Positions 12,000 to 21,668 of a DNA stretch of 64,000 nt are shown piece after piece. Under the pieces are notes generated by a model, which had not been told where the DNA came from, ran no database searches, and worked only from the letters and a program-made list of their open reading frames with translations. Position 1 is the stretch's first letter. Each line of letters starts with the position of its first letter. A program made the position numbers and the translations under genes. Location of the stretch: NCBI GenBank assembly GCA_004194705.1, contig SADC01000256.1, positions 1 to 64,000 of the forward strand. The letters run 5' to 3'. This stretch comes from Ditylenchus dipsaci. Its lineage: Eukaryota; Nematoda; Chromadorea; Rhabditida; Anguinidae.

Positions 12000-12480
12000 T
12001 ATTGCCCCTGTTTTCTGAAAATCGGAAACTTGCTCCGTCTAAGCGTCTTCGATTAAAGTCGGATCAATTTACCCCTGCGCGAAAAAATATTTCTGCCCTA
12101 AAAAGAAGTACATCTGAAAAAAGCATACTTGCCCAGAAAAAGTAAAATTTTTCAACAGAGAATTTGCCCGTAAAAACGTAAGTTTACCCAACAAAAAAGA
12201 ATTTGTTCCAGGAAAATAAGATTACCCGTAAGATTTCAGCTGTTACCAAAACATAATTAAAGGCGCAAGAAAAAATTGAAGGGAGCAAAAATTCAGACTT
12301 CAGGAGCAACCACCACTCAATCATAAATAACCTTTCGAAACACTCGTCAACTAGAAAAGTTTTTCCAAAAAATAGCTTTGAATCACAAAAAACTTTCACT
12401 CAAATGTCAGCTTATTAATAGACAACAAATTTATTGGGAAACAAAACAACAGAGAACAACGCTGACCGAAGGAGAAATTA
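12000..12480. other. RPL32 downstream region, no gene seen
   Basis: AT-rich, with a loose tandem of CCCNNAAAAAGTA-type units at 12025-12230, a dispersed-repeat pattern seen also near 2.25 kb. The only signal noted is the minus-strand AATAAA at 12430-12435. Confidence 0.4.
12430..12435 (-). terminator. Poly(A) signal of RPL32
   Basis: AATAAA on the minus strand about 60 nt after the RPL32 stop codon, the usual place for the cleavage and polyadenylation signal. Confidence 0.6.
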
Positions 12481-12493
12481 TAAATTTGAATAT

Positions 12494-13227
12494 TTATTCG
12501 TTTTCTTCAGTACGGAGTCTGGCGTTCCCATTCGTCAGCACAATGCGCAGCTGCTGGGCACGCTCAACAATCTCCTTGCGCTTCTTAGATGAGACAGCAT
12601 GAGCAATCTCACCGCAATATTTCTTGTTTTGCATCAGCAGAATGTCGAGCTCCTGAAAAATTATTTGTATGTATAATTAGCAGCATCGGCTATAAAGGGG
12701 TTAATCTTCAGCCATAGTAAACTAGAATGTTATGGCATGTGCCTCCAGTATAAGGCGAATAAATAGTTGTGAAAACCGACAAACATGATCAACGGTCAAA
12801 CCACGCATGATCAAAAAAATGGTTTGTGGCTGCTAATTAACTAATGCCCCAAAGTGGTAAAAAAGAAAAAGTTAAGACCTTGACGTTGTGGACGAGAACT
12901 TTCTTGAAACCATTCGGCAAAACATGTCGTGTGAGCTTAGCGTTACCATAACCGATCTAAAAAAATTAATTAGCCACCTAAGCTTGCAACAATTAATAAA
13001 TCACCTTGGGCATGCGACGCTGACCCTTAAAGCGACGACGAACACGATTGTCGATACCCTTAGGCTTTCTCCAATTTGGCTTGACGCGATGATAGCCTTC
13101 AAATTAGCAGATAGAATTACATGAACAAAAGGGTATCGGGGAAGAACTTACGGTCGGACTCATGCCGGGTGAAACGGCGCGTGCGCTTCTTGATGATCTT
13201 CACCTTTTTTCCTTCGATGGTCACCAT
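12494..13227 (-). CDS. RPL32: Ribosomal protein L32 (eL32), 134 aa, four coding exons
   Basis: Component of the large cytosolic ribosomal subunit. Exons are 13152-13227, 13005-13096, 12879-12956 and 12494-12652, all with GT-AG introns, joining in frame to 134 residues (human 135). The protein starts [19 protein letters not shown] and shows the eL32 signature segments [56 protein letters not shown] and a C-terminus RLRTEENE. There are no frame breaks. A splice-acceptor-like TTTCAG lies 9 nt before the ATG (about 13230-13238), so the leader comes either from an upstream non-coding exon or from trans-splicing. This is the most certain intact gene of the window. Confidence 0.97.
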
Positions 13228-13299
13228 TTTACGAGCTGAAATTTGTTTTATTAGGTACTGCTGAAATTCAAATGAAGACGGAAACAAAAATATAATTTC

Positions 13300-13980
13300 A
13301 AGCAACAGTGTTCATCGGGAGGATTGAAAGGAATAAAAGACTCGACAGCATAAATAAATGACACTCAGCCATGCATAAGAAATACAGCAAAACTTTACGC
13401 GCCAGTTTAAAAGGGATTTTTAATTTAAAGGGGAGGAAACTTTAAATACGCATCGCCTAGGTCACAGGTTCGGCTAGCACTGGGTGCAAATCTTAATTTT
13501 TCACTCGTTTATTTACAAGTTTGGTGTCAAAATGATATTCACACTCTTAGCCATCTAACAAGATCATCAGCGCTGGGTTTCTCACCCACTGGAGCTTGTC
13601 TATAGGCTAAAATAAATACCACTTTTTAAACCTCGTAATCGAAAAAAAAGAGCTGTGGTGATGATCTGAAATTTAACTTTGAAGAATTTAGATTGTCTCG
13701 AATTGTCCATAATCCTGCATTGAATTCTACAAAAACCTTTTATAATGGCAGCTCATAAAACGTTTATCGTGAAGCGGTAGGTTTATAACGTTTTTTCGAG
13801 GCTACAATCAGTGCTAATATAACGGCATCGCAATAAAATGGAACTCGAGTATAAAGGGACCCTTGAAGCGATTGGGTTGGGTTTACCCCAAATACGGTAA
13901 ACTAGGGGCAACAGGCGCCTATCGGCGCCACTATCGTACTTTAAAATTACATAAATATTAGTCGATCACATACACCTTGC
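13300..13980. other. Intergenic region upstream of RPL32
   Basis: No ORF of note. A B-box-like module (GTCACAGGTTCGGCTAGCACTG) lies at 13461-13482, the first of a family described separately. The RPL32 promoter must lie in the proximal part, but no motif is certain. Confidence 0.4.
13461..13490 (+). repeat. B-box-like retroposon module
   Basis: ACAGGTTCGGCTAGCACTGG resembles the tRNA internal promoter B box (GGTTCGANTCC), with an inserted octamer in place of the usual AATCC. Related modules stand at 14.25, 15.39, 15.93, 17.97 (minus), 20.17 (minus) and 48.50 kb (minus). Confidence 0.4.
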
Positions 13981-14079
13981 TACCCTTTTCCTAGGCACTT
14001 CCCTCCTGGCTTTCTCTTAATGGGTAACTTCCTCCTTGCCACACTTTTCATGGATACCCTCTCCTGGTGGTTATGCGTA

Positions 14080-14290
14080 ATTAGTGCGCCAGTAATTATT
14101 GCGCCGGTAATTAGTGCGCCAGAATGGCTGTAGATGGATTCATCTTCGACAACTTCATCCTTGAAAAATTTCATCCTCGGTAAATTCATCCGGTAAGTGT
14201 ATCATGCAATAATTCATCCTCCGGTAAATTCATCCTGTAAATTTCCGAGGTTACAGGTTCAAATCCCGGTGGGTGCAGACTTTTTTCTTG
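14080..14290 (+). repeat. Satellite plus B-box module (TTCATCCTCGGTAAA and TAATTAGTGCGCCAG units)
   Basis: Short tandem units TAATTAGTGCGCCAG (14080-14125) and ATTCATCCTCCGGTAA (14135-14240) run directly into GTTACAGGTTCAAATCCCGG at 14249-14268, a near-consensus B box, followed by a pyrimidine run and CTTGACTA. The same order (satellite, GTTACAGGTTCG..., T-rich, CTTGACTA) recurs at 15.35-15.44 kb. Confidence 0.55.
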
Positions 14291-14547
14291 ACTATTGAAA
14301 AAACCCACTTGTATCCATCCTGAAGGGTATACCTCTCTTACAACCTGAAAATTTTAGATTTAGCCAAACGGTGTGAAAAATCATGGTATCCTACTCAAAA
14401 GCATGGTTCAACAGTGTTTGATAATTCCAAAAAAGTGATTTTACAAACGATACCCCGGTATTGAGTTAGGTAGTCCGCCAGTGCCTGGAGGGTGCTATAA
14501 CCATTAGGCAAGTAGGGTAACTACTAGGTGGCCACCCCAAACAACTA

Positions 14548-15269
14548 CAGTGTTGCCCAAAATTTCGTGCATTTTGTACCCTTTTCCTTTGAAAAGTCGA
14601 TATTTTTTGTCGCCAAACTTATCCATTTCCTTCACGAGGCAGAACGCCAAGGCCTAAACAAATCCACCCTGAACCACTCGAAACCACCATAAACCTGGAA
14701 TTCTGAGCGATTAAGCCCATCGGACCCGAAATCTGATCCGATCAATCGATTTTTCTCAAAAAGTTTACCCCCCCCTTTAGTAAACCCCCAAAAAACCAAC
14801 AATTTTGGCCTTTTAGCCATTCCGGAGTGGGTCCTGAGCCATCTGGTCTTTGCCCACTCCTGAATTTCACACAAAAAAATTTAAAAATTGTTGATTTCGT
14901 GTCGAGAACCTTTCCTTGGCGTTCTGTCAAAATTTCGCCCCGTGAAGTACCGTATTTCCTCTAATAAGCGCGCATGCGCGCTTATTTTTCAAACCCCAAA
15001 AATCTGAAAAATTCGGGTCAATCTCGAAAATTTCGGGTGCTCAACTAAAATCTAAACGTGGAATTGGTAAAGCTCGTGGAGTTAAGAAAATGCAATAAAC
15101 AGCTTTGCAAAATATTTGCTCAGGGCTGAGATATAGGTCCTCAAAGTAGGGGGTGCGCGCTTATTAGAGCATGCGCGCTTATTAGAGGAAATACGGTAAA
15201 TGATCACTTTTGGCGACATCCGTTTACTGTGTTTTGGGTACAAAATGCACAGACTTTTGGGCAACACTG
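14548..15269. mobile_element. Tc1/mariner-like element with CAGTGTTGCCCA ends, TA-flanked
   Basis: CAGTGTTGCCCAAAA begins at 14548 and its inverse ends at 15269; TA flanks both (14546-14547, 15270-15271). Subterminal inverted blocks (CATTTTGTACCC and its inverse) confirm pairing of the two ends. It is interrupted by the MITE at 14950-15196. No transposase ORF is recognisable. Confidence 0.75.
14950..15196. mobile_element. CCGTATTTCC-family MITE (tag GCGCGCATGCGCGC), nested
   Basis: CCGTATTTCCTCTAATAAG is at the left and its inverse at the right, with TA flanks. The tag AAGCGCGCATGCGCGCTTA after the core is a perfect hairpin; the right end carries the same tag as two spaced copies. Interior blocks (CTCGTGGAGTTAAGAAAA, GGGCTGAGATATAGGTC) are shared with copies at 37.80 and 43.08 kb. 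Confidence 0.85.
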
Positions 15270-15349
15270 TAGGTAGCAACCCCAAACCACTGGGTAAAAT
15301 CAGGTATCCCTACTTATTACCCCTATATAAGTACCGTCACTTGATTACT

Positions 15350-15960
15350 ACTCATTTGCGCAAAACTCATTCGCGCAAATTTTTTTTTAAAGTTACAGGT
15401 TCGGATTTCGGTGATAGCAGAAATTATTTTTTCTTGACTAAAATAGTTTTAAAGGCTCAGGAAGCCGCAGGATGGGCTGCATGACAATTGCGCAAAACGA
15501 CAATTGCGCAACGTATCAATTGCGCAAACGACAATTGCGCAAAACGACAATTGCGCAACGACAATTGCGCAATCGACAATTGCGCAAACGACAATTGCTT
15601 AAACGACAATTGCGCTAACGACAATTGCGCAAATTGACAATATTATATTTATATTATATTATAGTTTAAATTATTAAATATTAAATCAATGTGCAACTGT
15701 CGTTTGCGCAATTGTCGTTTTGCGTAACTGTCGTTTGAGCAATTGTCGTTCGCGCAACTGTCGTTTGCGCAACTGTCGTTTGCGCAATTGTCGTTTGCGC
15801 AATTGTCTTTTTGCGCAATTGTCGTTTTGCGCAATTGTCATGCAGCCGCAGGATGATCAGGAAAACCACCTGGAACCTTCCTTAAACAGGTATTGGTGAC
15901 TCAACTGGTGAATTGATCCTCTAAGTTTTTAAGGTTAGAGGTTCGAATCCCGGTAATAGT
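15350..15960 (+). repeat. Satellite/B-box retroposon-like copy, split by a foldback
   Basis: ACTCATTTGCGCAAA units, GTTACAGGTTCGGATTTCGG (15393-15412), a T-rich run, CTTGACTA, then GGCTCAGGAAGCCGCAGGATG lead to the insertion point at 15474 and resume at 15856 with ATCAGGAAAACCACCTGGA. A second B box (GAGGTTCGAATCCCGG) lies at 15938-15953. An inverted uninterrupted copy lies at 17.88-18.03 kb, so the two copies flank the Ulp1-like gene as inverted repeats. Confidence 0.65.
15475..15847. mobile_element. hAT-like foldback with GACAATTGCGCAAAC satellite ends
   Basis: The termini are GGCTGCATGACAATTGC and its exact inverse. Each arm is an array of a 13-15 bp GACAATTGCGCAAAC unit (about nine copies left, ten right) around a short AT-rich loop at 15637-15685. 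The octamer GCAGGATG occurs on both sides (15467-15474, 15848-15855), and the homologous copy at 17.9 kb has it once, uninterrupted. The 8-bp duplication points to hAT-type transposition; there is no ORF. Confidence 0.88.
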
Positions 15961-16256
15961 TAACACGATTTTACTTTTGTACCCAACAGGGTTTCTAAAG
16001 TAGTAGTATGGAGGCGGTAGTGAGGCAGTGAACAGGATCAGCAAGGCAGTGACCTGGTAGTGTGACCAGACCAGCACTTAGGTAAAATTGCTTAGATACT
16101 TGGGTGTTTAGTAGGTTTAGGATAGGCGAAGTCTGATGGACATCCAAAATTATAATGAACCGCACTTAAAAGCGGAAATAGGTTTCAAGCTAAGTTTATT
16201 CTAGGAACTCAACTAACATCAAAAAAGTAAGTGTTGACATTAAAAACGGTAAACAT

Positions 16257-17609
16257 TCACAATTTCAACATCAATTTTCCAGATTCGATTTCTTCAACCA
16301 TTATATTCCTGATAGCAGCTATACGAGCTTGAGCAAAGTCCGTTTTGCCTTTTCGAGAGACGCATTTGGCGAACTTGCATACGAAGATTCCACAATCAAA
16401 AAAATAGTTTGCTTAGGATATCCTAGAAAAGTTCTCTTATTTCCTAAAAATAAAATGTTATTAATACCTTGGGGCAAAAACAAAGTCAATTGGATGGATA
16501 GACAGTTGCGTATCCTTTTTCTTTGCAAATTCTGTCAGGAAGTCTCTGAATATTTGTTATAGATTGAATAATTATTGAAAATTTCTCACTTGACTGGGTT
16601 CACAAGCTTAAAGTTATCGCCATAAAGTGAATCCAGGTATAGAAGCTTGCCTTTTCCAAGATTAACCACCTTAGTCAAAAATAGTTTTATGATTTAAGTT
16701 CAATACGGAAAGGCATACGCCAACGACCAATGAGCAGGAGTATAGACTGGGGAGAAAAGACAAATGAAAGAGGCAGTAGCTAGTGTTGACTTCTTCAAAC
16801 ATTTTGAGCATCGCATTAACATCTGTGATTCCCAAGTGTAATTCTCTCATAACCTTTTTAAAAATCAACCTGCCATAACTGAATCTTGACAAAGAAGTCT
16901 GTCACACCTTTTCAAAGATGTAAAAAATCGATAAAGAAGGTTCCATCGATGGATCAATTTGGGTTATCCCGCAGCAAACGAATGAACATCTTGAAGAGGA
17001 AGATGAACATCACGGATTGACCAGGCTCAGCGTCACTAATACATGTTATAAAAGGATGATCAAAGACAGAGAAAACAAACCAACCGTGAATCGTAAAGCA
17101 AAAACCGATCTCCCTGTATTGCTTGTTGGAAGCATGGCAGAAACTTGACATCTTTCAGTGGCTTGTCATACGTTGAGCTCCAATTTGCTATCTTTGCCGG
17201 GGCACCATGTCTTGAAGTACTTTGTCAGACGGGAAGGTGAGCAACTGGTCATCCGGTAACATTTTCTTACACGATTGGACCGTATTTCCCCAATGTCACA
17301 CCGATAGTTTTAACGGCGTCGGCTCTTAACTGCTCAATCTTCTGTTTTTTCTGCAAGCCAATCTGATAAAGATTTTTATATCACTATTATCAAAGCTACA
17401 CCGAAATGGTACTGAGACTCTTCCGGCAACTGTAAGGATTTTTCGGCTCTAGATCTGTAGTAGCTTGAAGAGCAGAAATCGCCGATCCATTGCAAGTTTT
17501 CTTTAGGCAGCGCCAGATTTGCATCGTTTCCGTGGCTCTTCCTTTGCGAATTTAGCTGTTGTAGCAATTGCACATCACCAAAAATTTCATCTTGCTTGAT
17601 TTCAAACAC
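16257..17609 (-). CDS. Ulp1/SENP-like cysteine protease gene A (C48 family), fragmented
   Basis: C48 peptidases cleave SUMO or related modifiers. The catalytic triad can be followed on the minus strand: TPAHWSLAYAF (catalytic His, about 16720-16745), LLYLDSLYGDNFKLV (catalytic Asp, about 16615-16660), and DCGIFVCKFAKCVSR with the nucleophile Cys (about 16355-16400), ending in EEIESGKLM before the stop at 16257-16259. An exon between them reads DFLTEFAKKKDTQLSIHPID. The 5' exon at 17376-17609 contains an 73-residue open segment of unknown domain. A one-base loss in a short A/T run precedes DCG. Ulp1-like domains are often carried by Mutator- or hAT-type transposons in animals; inverted B-box repeats flank this gene (15.35 and 18.0 kb). 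The exon chain 16.8-17.35 kb is unclear. Confidence 0.65.
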
Positions 17610-17879
17610 ATGTCCTTCTAAAAAGTTAAAGCCATACTACACATTTTTCAGGGAAAAATAGAGTGATAAAGATAAATGTGAGTTTTAGTTGTATCACTAC
17701 CTGGGTGGCACGTAAGTACCTGGGTAGCACCTCGAAAAAGTTACCAATCGGTTCACTTGTATTTTGTTAGCCGAAGTCGTTGTTTTATTATTACCTGACT
17801 GTGCTTAGAAGCAGATTTGAAGTACGATAAAAAAATTATCTACTTTAGCTAAATCCAAATTGTTAGACTCTGTAGGTGA

Positions 17880-18025
17880 ATACCTGTTTGAAGAAGGTTC
17901 CAGGTAGTTTTCCTGATCATCCTGCGGCTTCCTGAGCCTTTAAAACTATTTCAGTCAAGAAAAAATAATTTCTGCTACCACCGAAATCCGAACCTGTAAC
18001 TTTAAAAAAAATTTGCGCAAATGAG
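17880..18025 (-). repeat. Inverted, uninterrupted copy of the satellite/B-box module
   Basis: On the minus strand it reads TTTGCGCAAA, AGTTACAGGTTCGGATTTCG (17987-18004 region), CTTGACTGAAATAG, GGCTCAGGAAGCCGCAGG, ATGATCAGGAAAACTACCTG. It is the empty-site partner of 15.35-15.89 kb, holding the GCAGGATG octamer once. Confidence 0.65.
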
Positions 18026-18680
18026 TTTTTTCACTTATTTCAAAATAGTGTTTTAAGGACTCCTAAGTAATCTTTATATGCTTAAAACGATAAAAAAAAG
18101 TTTTTTTCTAAGATTTTTCCACACAAAAATGAATTAAAAAAAAAATTTTTGGGCCAAATTTGACTTTTTGCCCTGGTCCCCCAAGGCAATCCAACCTGAA
18201 AGGATACCTGGATACCCCAAAAAGATGGAATTTGAACTTAGTTTTGTTCAGTGGGGCCTACCGCATAAAGAAACTCTGGTATGCATACATTTTTATGCAT
18301 CCAGAGTCACTTTCGAGTGATTTACGTCTAAGGTATGTGGGTGTGCGCATCTCAACTCCAAGCCCCCGAAGGGAGCTTGAGAGTTAGATATGCGCGCACT
18401 CACCTACCTTAGATATAATTCCGAGCAAGACTTTTAATCGAAAATGCATAAAGAGACTCTTTTTGCCCAGCTCCAGTGACCAAAACGGGGTAGCATACCT
18501 TAATACAAGGTAATTTGCTTGGTCCCCCAAGGCAAAAAGTCAAGCTTTGGTCAAAAAAATTTTTGGAAAAAATGCATTTTTTGTGTGGAAAAATGTTAGA
18601 AAATAACTTTCTTTATCGTTTTAAGTATATAAAAATGACTTAGGAGTCGTTTAAACACTATTTTTAAATAAGTGAAAAAC
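18026..18680. mobile_element. Long palindromic MITE (TTTCACTTATTT ends, CCTTGGTCCCC hairpins)
   Basis: Inverted arms of about 300 bp each begin with TTCACTTATTTCAAAATAG and share blocks AAGTAAT..TTTAAAACGATAAA, CCTTGGTCCCCCAAGGC and TGCATCCAGAGTC-type segments; the centre has a CCCCGAAGGG hairpin. Diverged copies lie at 26.35, 27.84-29.64, 31.85-32.17 and 33.02-33.15 kb. No target duplication is clear. Confidence 0.75.
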
Positions 18681-19198
18681 CCTTGCACATACCCAACATG
18701 ACAGCACTCCTGATACAACGCCACTCAAGCAGGTCCCTAGAGGTGTCGTAATATCTGGACTTGACTGTACCTGCTGCATTTATTACTTTAGAAAACTGGT
18801 CAAAGCTGCCAAGCAAAATCGCCCACTCCCTCATTGGTACCGCATGAAGACTGGTAAAAATATCCACATTTGTGATCTGATAGATTAATTTGTTGCAGGA
18901 AATAAGATCCGCTACAATGCCAAACGTCGTCATTGGCGCCGGACCAAGCTGAAGTTGTAAGGTCACCTAGTACATGTGACTGGGGCTAAACTTTATTGTG
19001 TATGCCATTGTTGTTATCGTTCTTGCGATTGTTGAATAAAGTGATACAAAAATTTCAAAAATGTTCTCTATATTGTCGAAGTCAATTTTCTCAAAAACAT
19101 AATCTAAAAGTTCGTTCCCAGCTAGGTCCGACGATTTTTTCCAGTCTTTTACTAATTATGTTTGGACAGTCGGCTACAGTTGACATGTCATCCCCAGG

Positions 19199-19525
19199 AC
19201 CGGTAGCAATAATCAAAATATCCACGGATAAATCCGCGGATTTTTCTATCCGCGGATTTTATCCCTATCCTCGGATTTTATCCGCTGATTATTGCTACCG
19301 GTCCAGGACACTTCACCCTATGGGACGTTTCACTCCCAGGACATCCGTAAGTACTAAAGGAGCCGTCCGTGACAATTCGTCACCTCGGCCGATTCGTCAC
19401 TCGGGACAATTCTTCACCTCCTATTAAAATGGGACGATTCGTCACCCACCAATAAAACCGGACAATTCGTCACCTCCCACCAAAATGGGACAGTTCTTCA
19501 CCTATCAATAAAACTGGACGATTCG
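19199..19525. repeat. Satellite GACAATTCGTCACC tract with an ATCCGCGGAT palindrome insert
   Basis: Units of GGACGATTCGTCACC and GGACAATTCTTCACC spaced by CTATTAAAATG fill 19310-19525. Before them, ACCGGTAGCAATAATCA at 19199-19215 and its inverse at 19286-19302 enclose repeats of ATCCGCGGATTTT; CCAGG directly repeats on both sides of that insert. Another example of short satellites at the ends of small palindromic elements. Confidence 0.55.
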
Positions 19526-20172
19526 CTGAACTGATTCATCTGGCTGAATAAATTTAACTGGCTGAATCAACTCAATAAAATTATTCTATCTCTTAATTAA
19601 TCTCCGATTCCAATTGATTCAATCGACTTGATCGAATCAATCCATTTGTTTGAAACGAATTAGCCTTTATCTATCTCGGCTCATAGATCCTGGGTCAGTA
19701 AAAAATGCTAAGAATAGAAGTTGCGGGGAAAGTTTGGATAAAAAAGAGAAGATTTTTAAAAGGACGGGCTGGCCCGGGATGCGGGGCCGAAAAACTAGTT
19801 TCACGACTAAAAAGCAACATAATCAGTAAAAAAGTTATAGATATTAAAAAAAGTAGCGATTTTTTTTGGCGCCAATTCAAAATAGTACCACTTTGCCGTT
19901 CAATTCACCTTTTTTAATTTTCGATTCGCGCCATTCTGCACCAGAATATACATTTGTGAAGTCGGTCCTGTAGGTATTAAAGTAGTTTAAGCACCCTTTT
20001 AGGTTGGTTCACCGTGGGGGACCAAGGCAAAAAGTCAAAATTTTGGTCAAACTTTTTTTTCAAAAAATGTCTTTTCGCCACCTGAAAACTTCTTTTCTAC
20101 TCTAGCAACGACCCGGTAAGACCAAAAAAGTGGTCGAAACACACTTTTGGAAGACGGCGTATAAGGCACTTT

Positions 20173-20300
20173 AGCCTTCGAACCTGTGACCCTACACATT
20201 GGAGGATCAAAAAACATTTCGTGTCGGGACAAATTTTTGTGGATGAATTCGTGTGTGGAAGGATTCTTGTATGGATGAATTAGGTGTGGATGAATTCGGT
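20173..20300 (-). repeat. B-box module with GTGTGGATGAATTCG satellite
   Basis: On the minus strand a GTGTGGATGAATT-type tract (20235-20300) precedes GTCACAGGTTCGAAGGC (20174-20190). It has the same satellite-then-B-box order as at 14.2 and 15.4 kb. Confidence 0.45.
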
Positions 20301-21023
20301 GCCGCCCGTCTTGGGGGTTTAATATATGTGTCCATGGACAGTCTGCTCCGAAAATTTGCAAGTACTGATAATTTTTGCAAGAAATAACAACTTCGGTAAT
20401 GAAAATTATTTTATTGCAAAACCTAGCTTCTTTTCGAGAAAAACTGCAGATAGCAAAGTGGACCGGCTAGATTTGGATAATAAAAAGTTTCGGAGTCCTG
20501 TGGGATTCCCGTCCGTTGCCAACCCTTCTACTTATCACTAGTATAAAGCATTTATTCTTTTTATTCTGGTTACAAGTTATATGAAAGGTCTTTATTTATT
20601 CAAGCATATTACTGTTTTCTAAAATCAAATTTCAAGCTGTAACATAAGTATTAATACTAGTCAAAAACGTGTAAGCTAAGCTACTTTAACTAATGAACAT
20701 TTTTTTTGTAGGCATGAGGAAAGAGATGAAATTTTATGACCTAAAAAGCATTCATTGCGCCTAGGAATCTGCTAGGTTAAAGTAAAGGTTACAGCAGAAA
20801 CCTTTGGATGTATTTTGGGTAAGCTGTAGGTGAAAACACCCTCAAAATGTGTAAATCACCCCCCCCCCCAAATTTATTTTTTGTCCCCCCAATTTGAATT
20901 TCGCGTAAAATGTGTAAATCACCCCCAAAATGTGTAAATCAACCCCCAAATTTAAATTTCTTACCTGAATTTCAAATTTTTTACCTCCTAGAGTCTATTA
21001 TCACCCCTTCAAGTGGATTTTTG

Positions 21024-21414
21024 GGTGTATGGTCAGTTAGCGATGGTTTTTTTTTCAAAATTTTGATATTTTTGCCATAAAAGTACTCTTTTAGTGGAAA
21101 ACAGTTTTTCTGAGGCCACTTAGTAGCTGAAATTTCCTCAGGAATCCGGATCAAAAAATAGAATTTTAAAATCACGCGTGGTTGCTGAGATATGATCTAA
21201 AGTTGGGTGTTTGTCATTTTTAAATGATGACCATCCAACTTGAGGTCATATCTCAGCAACCACGCGTTATTTCAAAATTCTGTTTTTGATTCGGATTCCT
21301 GAGGAAATTTCAGCTACTAGGTGGCCTCAAAAAAACTGTTTTCCACAAAAAGAGTACTTTTTTGGCAAAAAATAGCAAAAATTTTGAAAAAGCCATCGCT
21401 AACTGACCACTCCC
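21024..21414. mobile_element. hAT-like hairpin MITE nested in the left arm of the SWIM element
   Basis: TGGTCAGTTAGCGATGG and its inverse bound a hairpin of about 390 bp (arms with GAGGCCACTTAGTAGCTG and ACCACGCGT). GATTTTTG (21016-21023) and GATTTTTTG (21415-21423) flank it. The opposite arm of the host element has this sequence once, which confirms the insertion point. A related solo copy lies at 35.45-35.62 kb. Confidence 0.8.
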
Positions 21415-21668
21415 GATTTTTTGTGCATAATACATAGGTTCAAGTGGTGAACATGATTATTGCACTCGCTCGCACTGTTTTCGCAGTAATTTTGTGTGCT
21501 CTCGTAGGCGCAGATACTTGAATCTCTCGTCAAAGTATGTAAATTTCCCATCAAATTCAAATTTCGACAGTCATACATTTACTTTTACCTCGTCAAGTTG
21601 AATTTTGTTGCAAGATACCTAAGTTTCATATCCAGTCTTGTCTTCACGATGTCCAGCTTTTCTTTCAG

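Noticed and set aside
15480..15845. CRISPR-like array of regularly spaced GACAATTGCGCAA repeats
   Set aside because: There are no unique spacers, the repeats are contiguous, the two halves are inverted, and the host is an intron-bearing animal genome.
18664..18966. 100-aa minus-strand ORF near the 18-kb palindrome
   Set aside because: It has no recognisable domain, homologous exon or splice context; it could be an old coding remnant, but this is not supported.
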